Part shown: one piece after another, positions 41,126 to 50,152 of the stretch | Position numbering within the stretch: position 1 is the stretch's first letter | Layout of the letters: every line of letters begins with the position of its first letter | Origin: Acidovorax sp. YS12 | Lineage (GTDB): Bacteria > Pseudomonadota > Gammaproteobacteria > Burkholderiales > Burkholderiaceae_C | Reading direction: 5' to 3' | Assembly (NCBI GenBank): GCA_021496925.1 | Contig: CP053915.1 | Coordinates: 4,491,501-4,555,500, forward strand | Length of the DNA stretch: 64,000 bases | Program-made: the position numbers and the translations under genes | The notes under the pieces: model-generated | What the model saw: the letters and a program-made list of their open reading frames with translations, nothing else | Told to the model about the DNA's origin: nothing | The model's database searches: none

Positions 41126-42217
41126 ATGACCGAGCACTCCCCCCTGATCATCGACATCGCCGGCACCACACTCACGGCGGCCGACCGCGCGCGCCTGGCG
41201 CACCCGCTGGTGGGCGGCATGATCCTGTTCGCGCGCAACTGGCAGGACCGCGCCCAGTTGCTGGCCCTCACGGCCGACATCAAGGCCGTGCGCGACGATC
41301 TGCTCATCTGCGTCGACCACGAGGGCGGGCGCGTGCAGCGCTTCAAGACCGACGGCTTCACCCACCTGCCGCCCATGGCGGCCTTCGGCCGCATGTGGCT
41401 GGACGACGGCCAGGGCGCCCGGCAGCGCGAAGGCAGCGGCGCGCTGCGCGCCCTGCGCGCGGCCACGGCGGCCGGTTACGTGCTCGGCGCCGAGCTGCGC
41501 GCCTGCGGTGTGGACTTCTCCTTCACCCCCGTGCTCGACCTCGACTACGGCGCCAGCGGCGTGATCGGCGACCGCGCGTTCGCGCGCGACCCGCGCGTGG
41601 TCAGCGTGCTGGCGCAGGGCCTGGCGCACGGCCTGCTGCAGGCGGGCATGGCGCACTGCGGCAAGCACTTTCCGGGGCACGGCTTCGTCCAGGCCGACTC
41701 GCACACCGAGATCCCGGTGGACCGGCGCAGCCTCACTGCCATCCTGCACGACGACGCCGCTCCCTACGACTGGCTGGCGCGCACGCTCACCAGCGTCATG
41801 CCCGCGCACGTCATCTACCCCAAGGTGGACCGCCGCCCGGCCGGCTTCTCGGCCAAGTGGCTGCAGGACATCCTGCGCGGCCGCCTGCGCTTCGAGGGCG
41901 CCATTTTCAGCGACGACCTGAGCATGGAAGGCGCGCGCCGCCTCGACGGCCAGCTCGTCAGCTACACCGAGGGCGCGCTGGCCGCTTTGGCGGCGGGCTG
42001 CGACCTGGTGCTGCTGTGCAACCAGAGCCTGGGCGATGGCGGCGCGGTCGATGAACTCATCGCCGGGCTGGCCCAGGCGCAGGCCCAGGGCCGCTGGCAG
42101 CCCAGCCCCGACAGCGAGGCACGCCGCCTGGCCCTGCTGCCGCAAACCCTGCCCACGCCGTGGGACGAGCTGATGCTGCAGCCAGCCTACATGCAGGCGC
42201 TGGATTTGCTGCCTTGA
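41126..42217 (+). CDS. nagZ: Beta-N-acetylhexosaminidase NagZ (GH3)
   Basis: Cytoplasmic glycosidase of peptidoglycan recycling; removes GlcNAc from muropeptides. GH3 motifs: VDHEGGRVQRFK, the KHFPGHG...DSH loop carrying the acid/base His, and the nucleophile Asp in IFSDDLSMEGA. The 363 residues match the single-domain NagZ type. It ends the core operon. Its stop codon TGA abuts the left end of a MITE-like element. Confidence 0.96.
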   Translation: MTEHSPLIIDIAGTTLTAADRARLAHPLVGGMILFARNWQDRAQLLALTADIKAVRDDLLICVDHEGGRVQRFKTDGFTHLPPMAAFGRMWLDDGQGARQREGSGALRALRAATAAGYVLGAELRACGVDFSFTPVLDLDYGASGVIGDRAFARDPRVVSVLAQGLAHGLLQAGMAHCGKHFPGHGFVQADSHTEIPVDRRSLTAILHDDAAPYDWLARTLTSVMPAHVIYPKVDRRPAGFSAKWLQDILRGRLRFEGAIFSDDLSMEGARRLDGQLVSYTEGALAALAAGCDLVLLCNQSLGDGGAVDELIAGLAQAQAQGRWQPSPDSEARRLALLPQTLPTPWDELMLQPAYMQALDLLP

Positions 42218-42454
42218 ACCTAGCAACGGCAGTTGGACGCGCTCGCCAGTGCCGTGATCGGCGTGCCAGGCAAGGCGCGACGACGCGGCGGGCTCCTGCC
42301 CGCAAGGAGGAGCAACGCCGCATGGCGCGGCGAGCGCGGTGCTGGCGGGTGCGTAGCGTGTTCACCCCGCAGGTGAACGTCAGCGAAACAGCCAAAGCCA
42401 ATATCCATGCGGCTCTCGTGAGGGGTGCAAGCGGTCAACTGCCGTTTCTAGGTT
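42217..42454. mobile_element. MITE-like element of 238 bp with terminal inverted repeats
   Basis: The left end AACCTAGCAACGGCAGTTG is matched, inverted, by CAACTGCCGTTTCTAGGTT at the right end (one mismatch over 19 bp, more with a one-base gap). TTGAACCT flanks both sides (42214-42221 and 42453-42460), perhaps a target duplication merged with the ends. No transposase is encoded, only GC-rich sequence. The left end is in contact with the nagZ stop codon. The 446-bp nagZ-IPTL gap holds this element and one interspersed repeat, and no gene. Confidence 0.65.
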
Positions 42455-42602
42455 GAACCTGGCGCCAGGGCGCGAGCGCATTCAAGCGCAGGCGGTGGTT
42501 GCATATTGTTACCATTTGCCACCCCCAATTACCCAATTTCAGGGATACCGCGCCACGTAACAAATCCCTACGATCCCTCCCTTTGCGCACCTGTTTGAGG
42601 GG

Positions 42603-42650
42603 TGTTTTTGGCTTCCAGCCCTTGCCAGTCAAGCGCTAGAAGCTATCGAA
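42603..42650 (-). repeat. Interspersed imperfect-palindrome repeat, copy 12
   Basis: TTGGCTTCCAGCCCTTGCC, then GTCAAGCGCTAGAAGCTAT. Its right end runs into AAAAAGGAG, the ribosome site of the next gene, so it is immediately upstream of the start codon. Confidence 0.8.
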
Positions 42651-42663
42651 AAAGGAGTTTCTC

Positions 42664-44973
42664 GTGCCCCCAGTCCCCAGCCCCCGTCTTGCCCGCCGGC
42701 TCGCTGCCCTGGCCGCCTGCGCCGTGCCGCTGCTGGCGCAGGCGCAGAACTGCACCACTCCTAACACCGATGACGACTACATCCTGGGCGAAGCCCAGGG
42801 CGCGAATGATGCCCAGAGCCAAGCCAGCGCCATGCACTGGTCCACCGGCCTGGTGTGGAAGCGTTGCCTCGAAGGCATGGCTTTCAATAGCGTCTCCGGG
42901 CAATGCACGGGCACTGCGACACCCGATCAGTGGCAGAACTGGGCGACAAGCTACCTGCCGAAATATTTTGACGACTCGGGGGACTACCCGCATTCCGCCC
43001 CCACAGACCGGGACTTTCTGGCCAGCGGCGCCTGGCGCATGGCCTACAAGAGCGAGCTGGCTTCCATCACGCAAAGCTGTGGCGACAACCCCAAGATCAA
43101 CCGCGTGGTGTTTCCTGATACGCCGTCTTCGTACGTTTGGTCGGGTTCGCCCAGTGCCAGCAATTCGAACGCTGCGTGGTTCGTGTATTTCGGCTATGGC
43201 AGCGCCGGCAACACCTACCGCAACTTCGGTAATCCCGTTCGGCTCGTGCGCGCGGGACAGTCTTTTGCCGCTTTGACCTCCCCCGACGCGCAGGCTGGCG
43301 CAGCGGGCGATTTCGTCACCTTCCCCGACTTCACCCTCGCAGCCAGCACAGGGACTGGCCAGGCCTGGGGCGGCGCGCGCGTCACAGGCGCTGGCAGCCC
43401 CGAATTCCAGGTGAATGGCTCGGGCGACTGGGTGCAACAGGCCATCGTCAAGAGCGGTGACCGGATCACCGTGCGCCTGACGGCCCCCAGCACTGCGGGC
43501 GACAGCGCCACCGCCACCTTCACCCTGCGCAGCGGCCAGACCACGGGCACCGACGCCACCGGCTCCAATGGCGGGAATGAAGCCACGGTCATGGTGGAAA
43601 AAACGGCCACCTTCACCGCCAACGGGCCCGTGAACGGCGCCTGCGCCAGCGTGGCCGCCAGCGCGACGGCGCCCAGCACCGGCCTGTGCGCCACCGGCAC
43701 CGCCACCAGCGTGAGCGGCAGCGGCGGCCAGTGGGCCTGGGGCTGCAACGGCAGCAACGGCACCAGCCCCGCTGCCTGCACCGCCCCCTACGCCAGCCAG
43801 ACCCTGAGCATCAGCGCCAGCCCCGCCACCATCACCGTGGGCGGCACCAGCGCCATCACGGCCAGCAGCAGCGCGGGCCTTGCCGTCACGCTCGTGTCCA
43901 GCGGCCCCTGCACCCTGAGCGGCACCACGGCCACCGGCACGGCGCAAGGCACTTGCACCATCACCGCCAGCCAGGCCGGCACCGGCGACACGGGCGCATC
44001 CCGCTATCTGGCCGCCACCAGTGTGCCCGCCGGCATCACCGTCAACCTGGCTCCGATCACCGGCCAGTGTGGCAGCGCCAGCGGCGGCACGCTCACCAGC
44101 GCGCCCAGCACGAACCTGTGCAGCGCAGGCAACGCCAGCAGCGTGGCCGGCTCCGGCCCGTGGAGCTGGACGTGCCAGGGAATCAACGGCGGCGGCAACT
44201 CCGCCACCTGCACGGCCAGCCTGCAAACCTGGGCCGTAACGGCCAGCGCCAGCCCCGCGCAGGGCGGCACGGCAACGTGCAGCCCCGCCAGCGTGGCGCA
44301 TGGCAGCGGCGCCACCTGCACGGCCACGGCCAGCACCGGCTACCAGTTCAGCGCATGGACGGGGGCCTGTGCGGGCCAGGCCGCGACTTGCACGCTGGCG
44401 AACGTGACGCAGGCGCAGGATTCGGTGGCGCAGTTCACGCGGGCGCTGGTCGTGCCCGAAGGGCCGCAGGCGCAAAAGCCCCTGGGGCTGGCGCTGCAGC
44501 CGGGCACGGGCTGGCAGGTGACGGACGCCAGCACGCAAACCGCCGCCAGCGTGGGCGCCGCGCTGCCCGCGGGCGTGACGCTGCCGCACGGCATGGTGGC
44601 CCTGCGCCTGGAACTGGGCACGGCGGGCAGCACGGCCCAGGTGGTACTGACCTACCCCGAGGCGCTGCCCGCGGGCGCGGTCTACTACAAGTACGGCCCG
44701 GTGGTGAAAAACGGCCCCTCGCGCTGGTACCCGTTCCAGGGCGCGCAGATCAGCGGCAACACGGTGAGGCTGACGCTCAAGGACGGCGCCGTGGGCGACG
44801 ACGACCTGACGGAGAACAGCGTGATCAACGACCCGGGCGGCGTGGCCGTGCTGAGCACGCCCGCCCCCGCTGGCGCGCAGGCCATTCCGACGATGGGCGA
44901 ATGGGCGCTGGCGCTGCTGGCGGGGGCGCTGGGGCTGTTCAGCCTGGGCGCGCTGCGCCGGCGCGGCGCTTGA
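42664..44973 (+). CDS. Secreted modular protein with IPTL-CTERM sorting signal
   Basis: A 769-residue exported protein, start GTG 42664 with AAAGGAG ahead. A signal peptide (about 1-28, ending LLAQAQ) is followed by a DUF1566-like N-terminal domain (MHWSTGLVWKRCLEG, WQNWATSYLPKYF, WRMAYKSELASI), a beta-sandwich region, two Cys-containing modules (GACASVAAS to ACTAPY and GQCGSASGG to TCTASL), an InlB-B-like repeat (SPAQGGTATCSPASVAHG), a choice-of-anchor-U-like domain (AGAVYYKYGP, SRWYPFQ, DGAVGDDDL) and IPTMGEWALALLAGALGLF plus Arg-rich end. The last 300 residues are paralogous to those of the protein encoded at 31233. Function is probably surface display or adhesion. Confidence 0.87.
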   Translation: MPPVPSPRLARRLAALAACAVPLLAQAQNCTTPNTDDDYILGEAQGANDAQSQASAMHWSTGLVWKRCLEGMAFNSVSGQCTGTATPDQWQNWATSYLPKYFDDSGDYPHSAPTDRDFLASGAWRMAYKSELASITQSCGDNPKINRVVFPDTPSSYVWSGSPSASNSNAAWFVYFGYGSAGNTYRNFGNPVRLVRAGQSFAALTSPDAQAGAAGDFVTFPDFTLAASTGTGQAWGGARVTGAGSPEFQVNGSGDWVQQAIVKSGDRITVRLTAPSTAGDSATATFTLRSGQTTGTDATGSNGGNEATVMVEKTATFTANGPVNGACASVAASATAPSTGLCATGTATSVSGSGGQWAWGCNGSNGTSPAACTAPYASQTLSISASPATITVGGTSAITASSSAGLAVTLVSSGPCTLSGTTATGTAQGTCTITASQAGTGDTGASRYLAATSVPAGITVNLAPITGQCGSASGGTLTSAPSTNLCSAGNASSVAGSGPWSWTCQGINGGGNSATCTASLQTWAVTASASPAQGGTATCSPASVAHGSGATCTATASTGYQFSAWTGACAGQAATCTLANVTQAQDSVAQFTRALVVPEGPQAQKPLGLALQPGTGWQVTDASTQTAASVGAALPAGVTLPHGMVALRLELGTAGSTAQVVLTYPEALPAGAVYYKYGPVVKNGPSRWYPFQGAQISGNTVRLTLKDGAVGDDDLTENSVINDPGGVAVLSTPAPAGAQAIPTMGEWALALLAGALGLFSLGALRRRGA

Positions 44974-45036
44974 GGGAGAGAAAGCCGCTCCTGCGAAGGC
45001 CAGGCGCCTGGCTTGCAGGCGCGGGCCGTAATTCTT

Positions 45037-45090
45037 CAAGCCAAATTGGCCTCTTGCGCCCGCCCAGCAAGCGCTGGCAGCTATTGAATG
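45037..45090 (-). repeat. Interspersed imperfect-palindrome repeat, copy 13
   Basis: CCAAATTGGCCTCTTGCGCC, then CAGCAAGCGCTGGCAGCTAT, in the 181-bp gap between the convergent IPTL-CTERM gene and the last gene of the ten-gene minus-strand operon. Confidence 0.8.
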
Positions 45091-45154
45091 AAGAGTGCCG
45101 GTTTTCCCATTGGCGGCTGCGGCTGCGGCCGCTTCCGCCAACGGGCCGTTGGTG

Positions 45155-46072
45155 TCATTCGGCCAGGAAGCCCGCCATCCGCGCGCTCAGCGCGTAGAAC
45201 GGCGGCAGCGTCTGGCGCTGCGCGAAGTCCTGGCGCATGCCCACGGCCATTTCGTAGGGGCTGTCCAGGCCCGGTTCGGCGAGGCCTGCCAGGGCGGCCT
45301 GGGCCAGCATCTCGCCGCGCTGCTCGGGCGCCTGGGCCAGGGCCAGGTCGGCGCCCAGCGCCAGGCTCTCCAGGCGCGTGGAGACGATGGGCGCGGAGGT
45401 GGCCGCGCGCAGGGCGCGCAGCAGGCCGCCCTGGGGTGCGCCCTGCGGGTCCGGCCAGCCTTGGCCGGCATGGTGGGTGAGCGCCACGGCGCCGGGCGCG
45501 CCGGGCTGGGCCAGGGCGGGAGGCAGCGTGCCGTCGTCCGTCCACGCCTGCACGCGCAGGCCTGCGCCCCGGGCGGCTTCGGCCAGGGTGTCGTACTCGG
45601 CCTGGTCCTGCGCGCCGCGCAGCACCAGCAGCGTGCCGCCCGCGGGAGCGAGGTCCTGCAGCAGCCGCTGCCAGGCCCCGGCGTAGCGTGCGCGGGCCTC
45701 GGCCTGCGCGGGCAGCGCGGGCTGGTACACCACCACCGGCGGCGCTGCCGGGGCGGTGGCCGAGCGCACGCAGGCGCGCGCGCCCGGGCCCTCTGCAATC
45801 ACCGTGCCGGGGTCGAAGGCCTTCATCTGCGCCAGGATGCCGGGGCAGGCGTCGGCGGCGAAGCCCATGTACTGGTGGCGCACCTTGAGCCGCGCGGCGG
45901 GCCGCAGCACGGCGTCCAGCCCGCGCCCCAGCGCCTGGGCGTAGGCGCTGCCCGCCGGGCCTTCGTGCACCACCAGGATGCGGCGGCTGTGCATGTTGAA
46001 CGCCACGGCGGCGGCGGCCAGCAGCAGGAACAGCGCGGCCCAGGCCCAGCGCATCGCCGCGTCCCGGTTCAT
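45155..46072 (-). CDS. Membrane-anchored substrate-binding-like protein (last gene of ten-gene operon)
   Basis: A 305-residue protein with an N-terminal membrane segment (about 9-26, WAWAALFLLLAAAAVAF) lacking an obvious cleavage site, then a periplasmic domain starting ILVVHEGPAGSAYAQALGRG. Layout and the ILVVH-to-GLDAVL start resemble the ABC substrate-binding family of COG2984 (PF04392-like). No ABC permease or ATPase is nearby; the gene overlaps by 4 bp the DASS-like permease gene upstream. It is a diverged paralogue of the protein encoded at 47778. Ligand and function are unknown. Confidence 0.6.
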   Translation of the reverse strand: MNRDAAMRWAWAALFLLLAAAAVAFNMHSRRILVVHEGPAGSAYAQALGRGLDAVLRPAARLKVRHQYMGFAADACPGILAQMKAFDPGTVIAEGPGARACVRSATAPAAPPVVVYQPALPAQAEARARYAGAWQRLLQDLAPAGGTLLVLRGAQDQAEYDTLAEAARGAGLRVQAWTDDGTLPPALAQPGAPGAVALTHHAGQGWPDPQGAPQGGLLRALRAATSAPIVSTRLESLALGADLALAQAPEQRGEMLAQAALAGLAEPGLDSPYEMAVGMRQDFAQRQTLPPFYALSARMAGFLAE

Positions 46073-47781
46073 TGCAGGAGCCCCATGTGCCGCCAGTAGG
46101 GCACCGAGGCGGCCAGCGCCACGATGCGGCTTGCCTGGAGCCAGGCGTTGCGGCGCAGCACGTCCCGGGCGATGCCGGGGGACAGCTCCACGGACTCCCG
46201 GAACAGCAGGTAGTCGGAGCTTTGGTGGGGAAGGAACCAGATTTCGCTGGCCGTGACGATGACGAAGCCCAGCACCAGCGGGTGCAGCCCCTGCGCGTCG
46301 GCCAGCGGCATGAGCACGGCGCACAGCGTCGCCACGCACACCATCGAGGGCAGCGCCAGCCGCAGCAGCATGACGGCCGCGACGAGCAGCAGCAGGAAGG
46401 TGCCTTGCTGCGTGCGCATGAGCAGCGCCAGCCCGTCGGCGTGCGCCGCCAGCCAGGGCTGTATGCCCATGAAGGTGAAGCCGCGCGCGATGCCCACGGT
46501 GCACACCAGGTACAGCAGGATGGACCAGTTGACGCCTGCGTGCACCCGGTCCATGGGCAGCACGCCGGTGGCCATGAGCAGCAGCATGGCGAACAGCGCG
46601 AGCCAGGCCATGTCGATGTGGTGCACGTTGCCCAGGGCCGAGCCCAGGCCCAGGCACAGCAGCGCCAGCGCGGTGACGCCTTCGGGGAAGGCCATGCGCG
46701 GCAGCGGCGCCTGTGCCCAGGCGGGCGTGCCGCCGCCCTGCGTGGCCGGGCCCAGCGCCACGCTGGCGGCCAGGCCGGCGGCGATCACGGCGGTATAGAC
46801 GGCGGCGCACTGGAACCAGGCCATCCAGTTGACGTGCGGCTGCCAGTGCTCGGGCAGGATGCCGAGCACGACGAAGTTGGCCGCGTTGCCCAGCAGGAAC
46901 GAGGTGGACAGCAGGGTGCAGCCCGACAGCGCCGCGAACGCCAGCGCCGCGTACCCGGCCGTGCCGGGGCGCGCCAGGGCCTTGACCATGGGGGCGAGGA
47001 GCTGCAGCCGCCCCAGGGTGCTGGGGATGAACAGCGTCATTGCCACGCCCACCAGCATCAGGCAGGCCTGGAAGCCCCTGGCGGTGTGCGGCAGCGGCCG
47101 CAGCAGCGCGGCCAGCAGGCGCTGCGTCAGGCCGCTGTGCTGGATCGCCGTGCTGCAGCCGAACATGCCCAGCAGCAGGAAAAAGCCGCTCCCGGCCAAT
47201 CCGGCCAGGGCCTGCTCCACGGGCAGGTGGTTGCCCGCCATCAGCAGCAGCAGCGCCAGCAGCGCGCCGGCGGCGGGGGGCGCCAGGCCCAGCACCCAGA
47301 CGCACAGCCCCGCGCCCAGGGCCGCGCCGAAGCACGCCCAGGGCACCCAGGGGTCGCTGCGCCCGGCCACGGCGGTCAGCACCAGTGCGGGCAGGCCGAG
47401 GGCCGCGAGCCAGCCCAGCGCGTGGCGCAGCGTGGGCTCCGGGGCTGGCGTATCGCTGGCGGGTGCATCGCCGGCGGGGGCGGTGCGGGCCTGCGCGAGG
47501 AAGTCCTGGCACGCGGGCTGGTCTTGCGCCAGCGCGTGCAGCACGGGCGCGGCGATGCGCCAGCCCTGGCCTGGGGCGGCGGGCAGGCTGGACGCGGGCA
47601 CGGCGTCCAGGGTGAGCGCGCGCGCGCCGCCCAGCCAGCCCAGCACGGCGTGGCCGTGCAGCAGCCGCGCCAGTTCGGCGGCGTCGCGCCAGGCCACGGG
47701 TTCGACCAGGGTGGCAAGCAACTGCCGGGACGAGCGGTCCAGGCAGGGCCAGAGCGGGTGCTGCTGCAGCGGGGGGCTCAT
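46069..47781 (-). CDS. DASS-family (SLC13-like) anion permease with N-terminal extra domain
   Basis: A 570-residue transporter. The first 110 residues are soluble (HPLWPCLDRSSRQLLATLVE and following) and may be a degenerate cyclic-nucleotide-binding-like or other regulatory domain. From about 125 on there are 11-12 hydrophobic segments with DASS features: GSGFFLLLGMFGCSTAIQHS, TLFIPSTLGRLQLLAPMVKA, STSFLLGNAANFVVLGILPE and a second half-repeat LALPSMVCVATLCAVLMPLA. DASS proteins move di- and tricarboxylates or sulfate with sodium. Both ends overlap neighbouring genes by 4 bp. Confidence 0.72.
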   Translation of the reverse strand: MSPPLQQHPLWPCLDRSSRQLLATLVEPVAWRDAAELARLLHGHAVLGWLGGARALTLDAVPASSLPAAPGQGWRIAAPVLHALAQDQPACQDFLAQARTAPAGDAPASDTPAPEPTLRHALGWLAALGLPALVLTAVAGRSDPWVPWACFGAALGAGLCVWVLGLAPPAAGALLALLLLMAGNHLPVEQALAGLAGSGFFLLLGMFGCSTAIQHSGLTQRLLAALLRPLPHTARGFQACLMLVGVAMTLFIPSTLGRLQLLAPMVKALARPGTAGYAALAFAALSGCTLLSTSFLLGNAANFVVLGILPEHWQPHVNWMAWFQCAAVYTAVIAAGLAASVALGPATQGGGTPAWAQAPLPRMAFPEGVTALALLCLGLGSALGNVHHIDMAWLALFAMLLLMATGVLPMDRVHAGVNWSILLYLVCTVGIARGFTFMGIQPWLAAHADGLALLMRTQQGTFLLLLVAAVMLLRLALPSMVCVATLCAVLMPLADAQGLHPLVLGFVIVTASEIWFLPHQSSDYLLFRESVELSPGIARDVLRRNAWLQASRIVALAASVPYWRHMGLLQ

Positions 47782-48839
47782 GGTGCGGCGTGCGGCGCGA
47801 TGAAGCGGCGGGAGATGCGCGCGTAGTAGGTGTCCAGCGCGTCCAGGTGCATGTGGCGCCGCTGCATTTGCGCGGGGTTCACGAGCAGGGCGAAATTGCG
47901 CGTCAGCAGGTGGCGCGCGGCGGCGGGCGCGGCGAAGGCCTCGGGCGCCGTGGCGGCCTGCAGGGCCAGCTGGGTGGCGACTTCGCCCTGCTCGACCGGC
48001 GAGGGCAGGATGCCCATGGGGATCCCGTCCATCACGGCATAGCCCGACAGCGCGCTCAATGGCTGGGGCAGGCGCTCCAGCGCGGCCTGCGCGAGCTGCA
48101 TGCGCCAGGACGGCGCGGTGCGGCCCGCGGGCACGGGCAGGTAGCGGTAGTCGCCGATGACCACCAGGTCGGCCTGCGTGGCGATTTCGTCCAGCGCGCG
48201 CAGCCACTGCTCCAGCGAGGCGCAGCGCCACACGCCGATGGGCTGCGCCGCTTTCCAGCCATGCGCGAGAAAGCCGCGCGCCTCTTCCTCGGCCGCAGGC
48301 CCGGTGTCGGAGACCAGGGCGATGCGCGGCTTGCGCGCCGCGCCCGGGGGGGCCAGCCGCAGCAGGCTGCTTTCGACCATGGGCCAGGGCGTGCGTTCGG
48401 CGATGCCCTGCACCTGGGGCCGCTGGCTGTGCGCCAGCGTGCGCGCGTGGTCTTCGATGCCGCTGTAGACGATCAGCGGCTGGAGGGCCCCGAGGTAGGC
48501 CGCGCCGACGCGGGCCTGCGCCAGGTCGTCCACCACCATGACCACGTCGGGCTCCCAGCGCCCGATGAAGCCCAGGGTTTCAGCGATCTGCGCCTGGGTG
48601 CGCTGCGCATCGCGGCCCTGCAGGTAGATGCGTTCCAGGCGCACGGCGCCGGCCTGCTGCATTGCCCGGTCGATGCCGGCGTCGATGCCGCGCGTCCAGG
48701 GAATGCGCTCGCTCTGGCTGTGCACCACGAGAATCGACGGGCGCTGGGCTCCCATCCACACCAGGGCGGCGGCGAGGGCCAGCAGCCCGGCCTCCACCAG
48801 GCGGCGCGGCAGGGCGGCGGCGTGCGCGGTGCGGCCCAT
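47778..48839 (-). CDS. Membrane-anchored substrate-binding-like protein
   Basis: A 353-residue protein with an N-terminal membrane helix (about 13-30, LVEAGLLALAAALVWMG) and a periplasmic domain beginning SILVVHSQSERIPWTRGIDA, similar in layout to COG2984 substrate-binding proteins: WEPDVVMVVDDLAQARVGAA, LIVYSGIE, RIALVSDTG and DLVVIGDYRYLPVP. The last 60 residues include NFALLVNPAQMQRR. It pairs with the permease genes on either side (2-bp gap and 4-bp overlap). Paralogue of the 45155 protein. Confidence 0.65.
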   Translation of the reverse strand: MGRTAHAAALPRRLVEAGLLALAAALVWMGAQRPSILVVHSQSERIPWTRGIDAGIDRAMQQAGAVRLERIYLQGRDAQRTQAQIAETLGFIGRWEPDVVMVVDDLAQARVGAAYLGALQPLIVYSGIEDHARTLAHSQRPQVQGIAERTPWPMVESSLLRLAPPGAARKPRIALVSDTGPAAEEEARGFLAHGWKAAQPIGVWRCASLEQWLRALDEIATQADLVVIGDYRYLPVPAGRTAPSWRMQLAQAALERLPQPLSALSGYAVMDGIPMGILPSPVEQGEVATQLALQAATAPEAFAAPAAARHLLTRNFALLVNPAQMQRRHMHLDALDTYYARISRRFIAPHAAP

Positions 48840-48841
48840 GC

Positions 48842-50152
48842 CTACCAGCCGCACCACAGGGCGTAGGCGGCGCAGCCGAGCCAGGTCACCGGGCTGCACA
48901 GCGTGGCCCGGATGCGGCGCCACCGGCCGGTGCTTCCGGCATGGCGCTGCAGCAGGAATTCGGCCAGGTGAAAGCCTGCCAGCGCGGGCACCAGGGCCTC
49001 CAGCAGGTCGTAGCGCTGGGCTTCGGCCCAGGGAATGGCCAGCACCAGGGCGAGCAGGGCGGCAGCGTTGGACGGCACCAGCAGGCGCAGGCCCAGCAGC
49101 AGCGCCAGCGGCAGAGCGCCGCCGCCGCTCCAGGGCAGGGAGGGCAGCGCGGCGGCGAAGCAGACCACCAGGCCGGGCAAGACCATCAGGGAGACGAACA
49201 GGGGCCAGTCGATGCCGGTCTGCAGGTGGTGCGGGGCCAGCACATGCAAGGCGAACAGGGCCGCCAGCGCGGGCAGCGTCACCACGCCGGGGGCCAGGCC
49301 GTGCAAGGGCTGCAGCGCCACCAGGCACAGCGTGCCCAGGGCGATGGCGGCGGTGTCGCGCAGCGCGGCGCGGCCTGCTGCGTCCTGCGCGGGCGGCGGC
49401 GCTGCGGGCGGGGCGGCGCCGGACGGCGGCGCCAGCCACTGGACGCCCACTGCATAGGCCAGCGCCAGCAGCGCCAGGGGCCAGGTGTGGGCGAACCAGT
49501 ACAGCGGCACGAAACGGTCGAGCCCGCTGGCGGGCAGCAGGGCCAGGGCCAGCAGGTTGGCCGGATGGGCGGGCAGCCAGGCCAGCCGCGCGCAGAGCTG
49601 GGCGGCGCAGGCGAGGTCGCGCCGCGCCGGGGGCGCGCCCGCGGGCAGCGCCTGGAAAATGCGCGCCCACTGGCGCGCCTGGCGCGGCGAGGGCAGCAGG
49701 GCGAAGGCCAGCGCCAGCCAGGCCACGGCCGGCATGCGCTGCCATGCAGGAGTGCGCGGGGCCGGGCGCAGGCTGCGCGCGGCCTGTGCCGCGAGCCAGC
49801 CGAGCAGGCCGCTTTCCCGCGCTGCCGCCGCGAGCCCGAGCACGCCCAGCCCCCACAGCACGGCATCGCTGCCCGCGCCGGAGAGCAGGCTGGCCATGGG
49901 GGCCAGGCCGAACAGGTTCATCACCAGCAGCACCAGCAGCACGGCGAACAGCGGGGGCAGGGCGCGCTGCGTCCACAGGCCCAGCAGCAGGAGCAGGCAC
50001 AGCCAGACGCCCATCTGCCGCACTGTGGCGCCGGGCGCGAGCGGCCATTGCGGCTGCGCGAGGTAGAGCAGCAGGCCGAACAGGGCGCAGAGCGCGCACA
50101 GCAGCCAGGCCCATGCGTGGGCCCGGCCTGCGTGCGCGGGCGGCTCCGTCAT
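48842..50152 (-). CDS. Polytopic membrane protein, DASS-like permease
   Basis: A 436-residue hydrophobic protein with about 10-12 membrane segments. It has a weak two-fold repeat with helical-hairpin-like stretches LAWLPAHPANLLALALL and LLVPSNAAALLALVLAIPW, as expected for the substrate-binding loops of DASS (SLC13) transporters; the usual Ser-Asn-Thr is altered to Pro-Ser-Asn-Ala. It forms a gene pair with the substrate-binding-like protein downstream and overlaps the oxidase gene upstream by 4 bp. The family assignment is less certain than for the 46069 permease. Confidence 0.55.
   Translation of the reverse strand: MTEPPAHAGRAHAWAWLLCALCALFGLLLYLAQPQWPLAPGATVRQMGVWLCLLLLLGLWTQRALPPLFAVLLVLLVMNLFGLAPMASLLSGAGSDAVLWGLGVLGLAAAARESGLLGWLAAQAARSLRPAPRTPAWQRMPAVAWLALAFALLPSPRQARQWARIFQALPAGAPPARRDLACAAQLCARLAWLPAHPANLLALALLPASGLDRFVPLYWFAHTWPLALLALAYAVGVQWLAPPSGAAPPAAPPPAQDAAGRAALRDTAAIALGTLCLVALQPLHGLAPGVVTLPALAALFALHVLAPHHLQTGIDWPLFVSLMVLPGLVVCFAAALPSLPWSGGGALPLALLLGLRLLVPSNAAALLALVLAIPWAEAQRYDLLEALVPALAGFHLAEFLLQRHAGSTGRWRRIRATLCSPVTWLGCAAYALWCGW

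Noticed and set aside
42217..42454. Small coding gene within the MITE-like element
   Set aside because: The open frame (about 98 codons from 42160) starts inside nagZ in another frame and has no family features.
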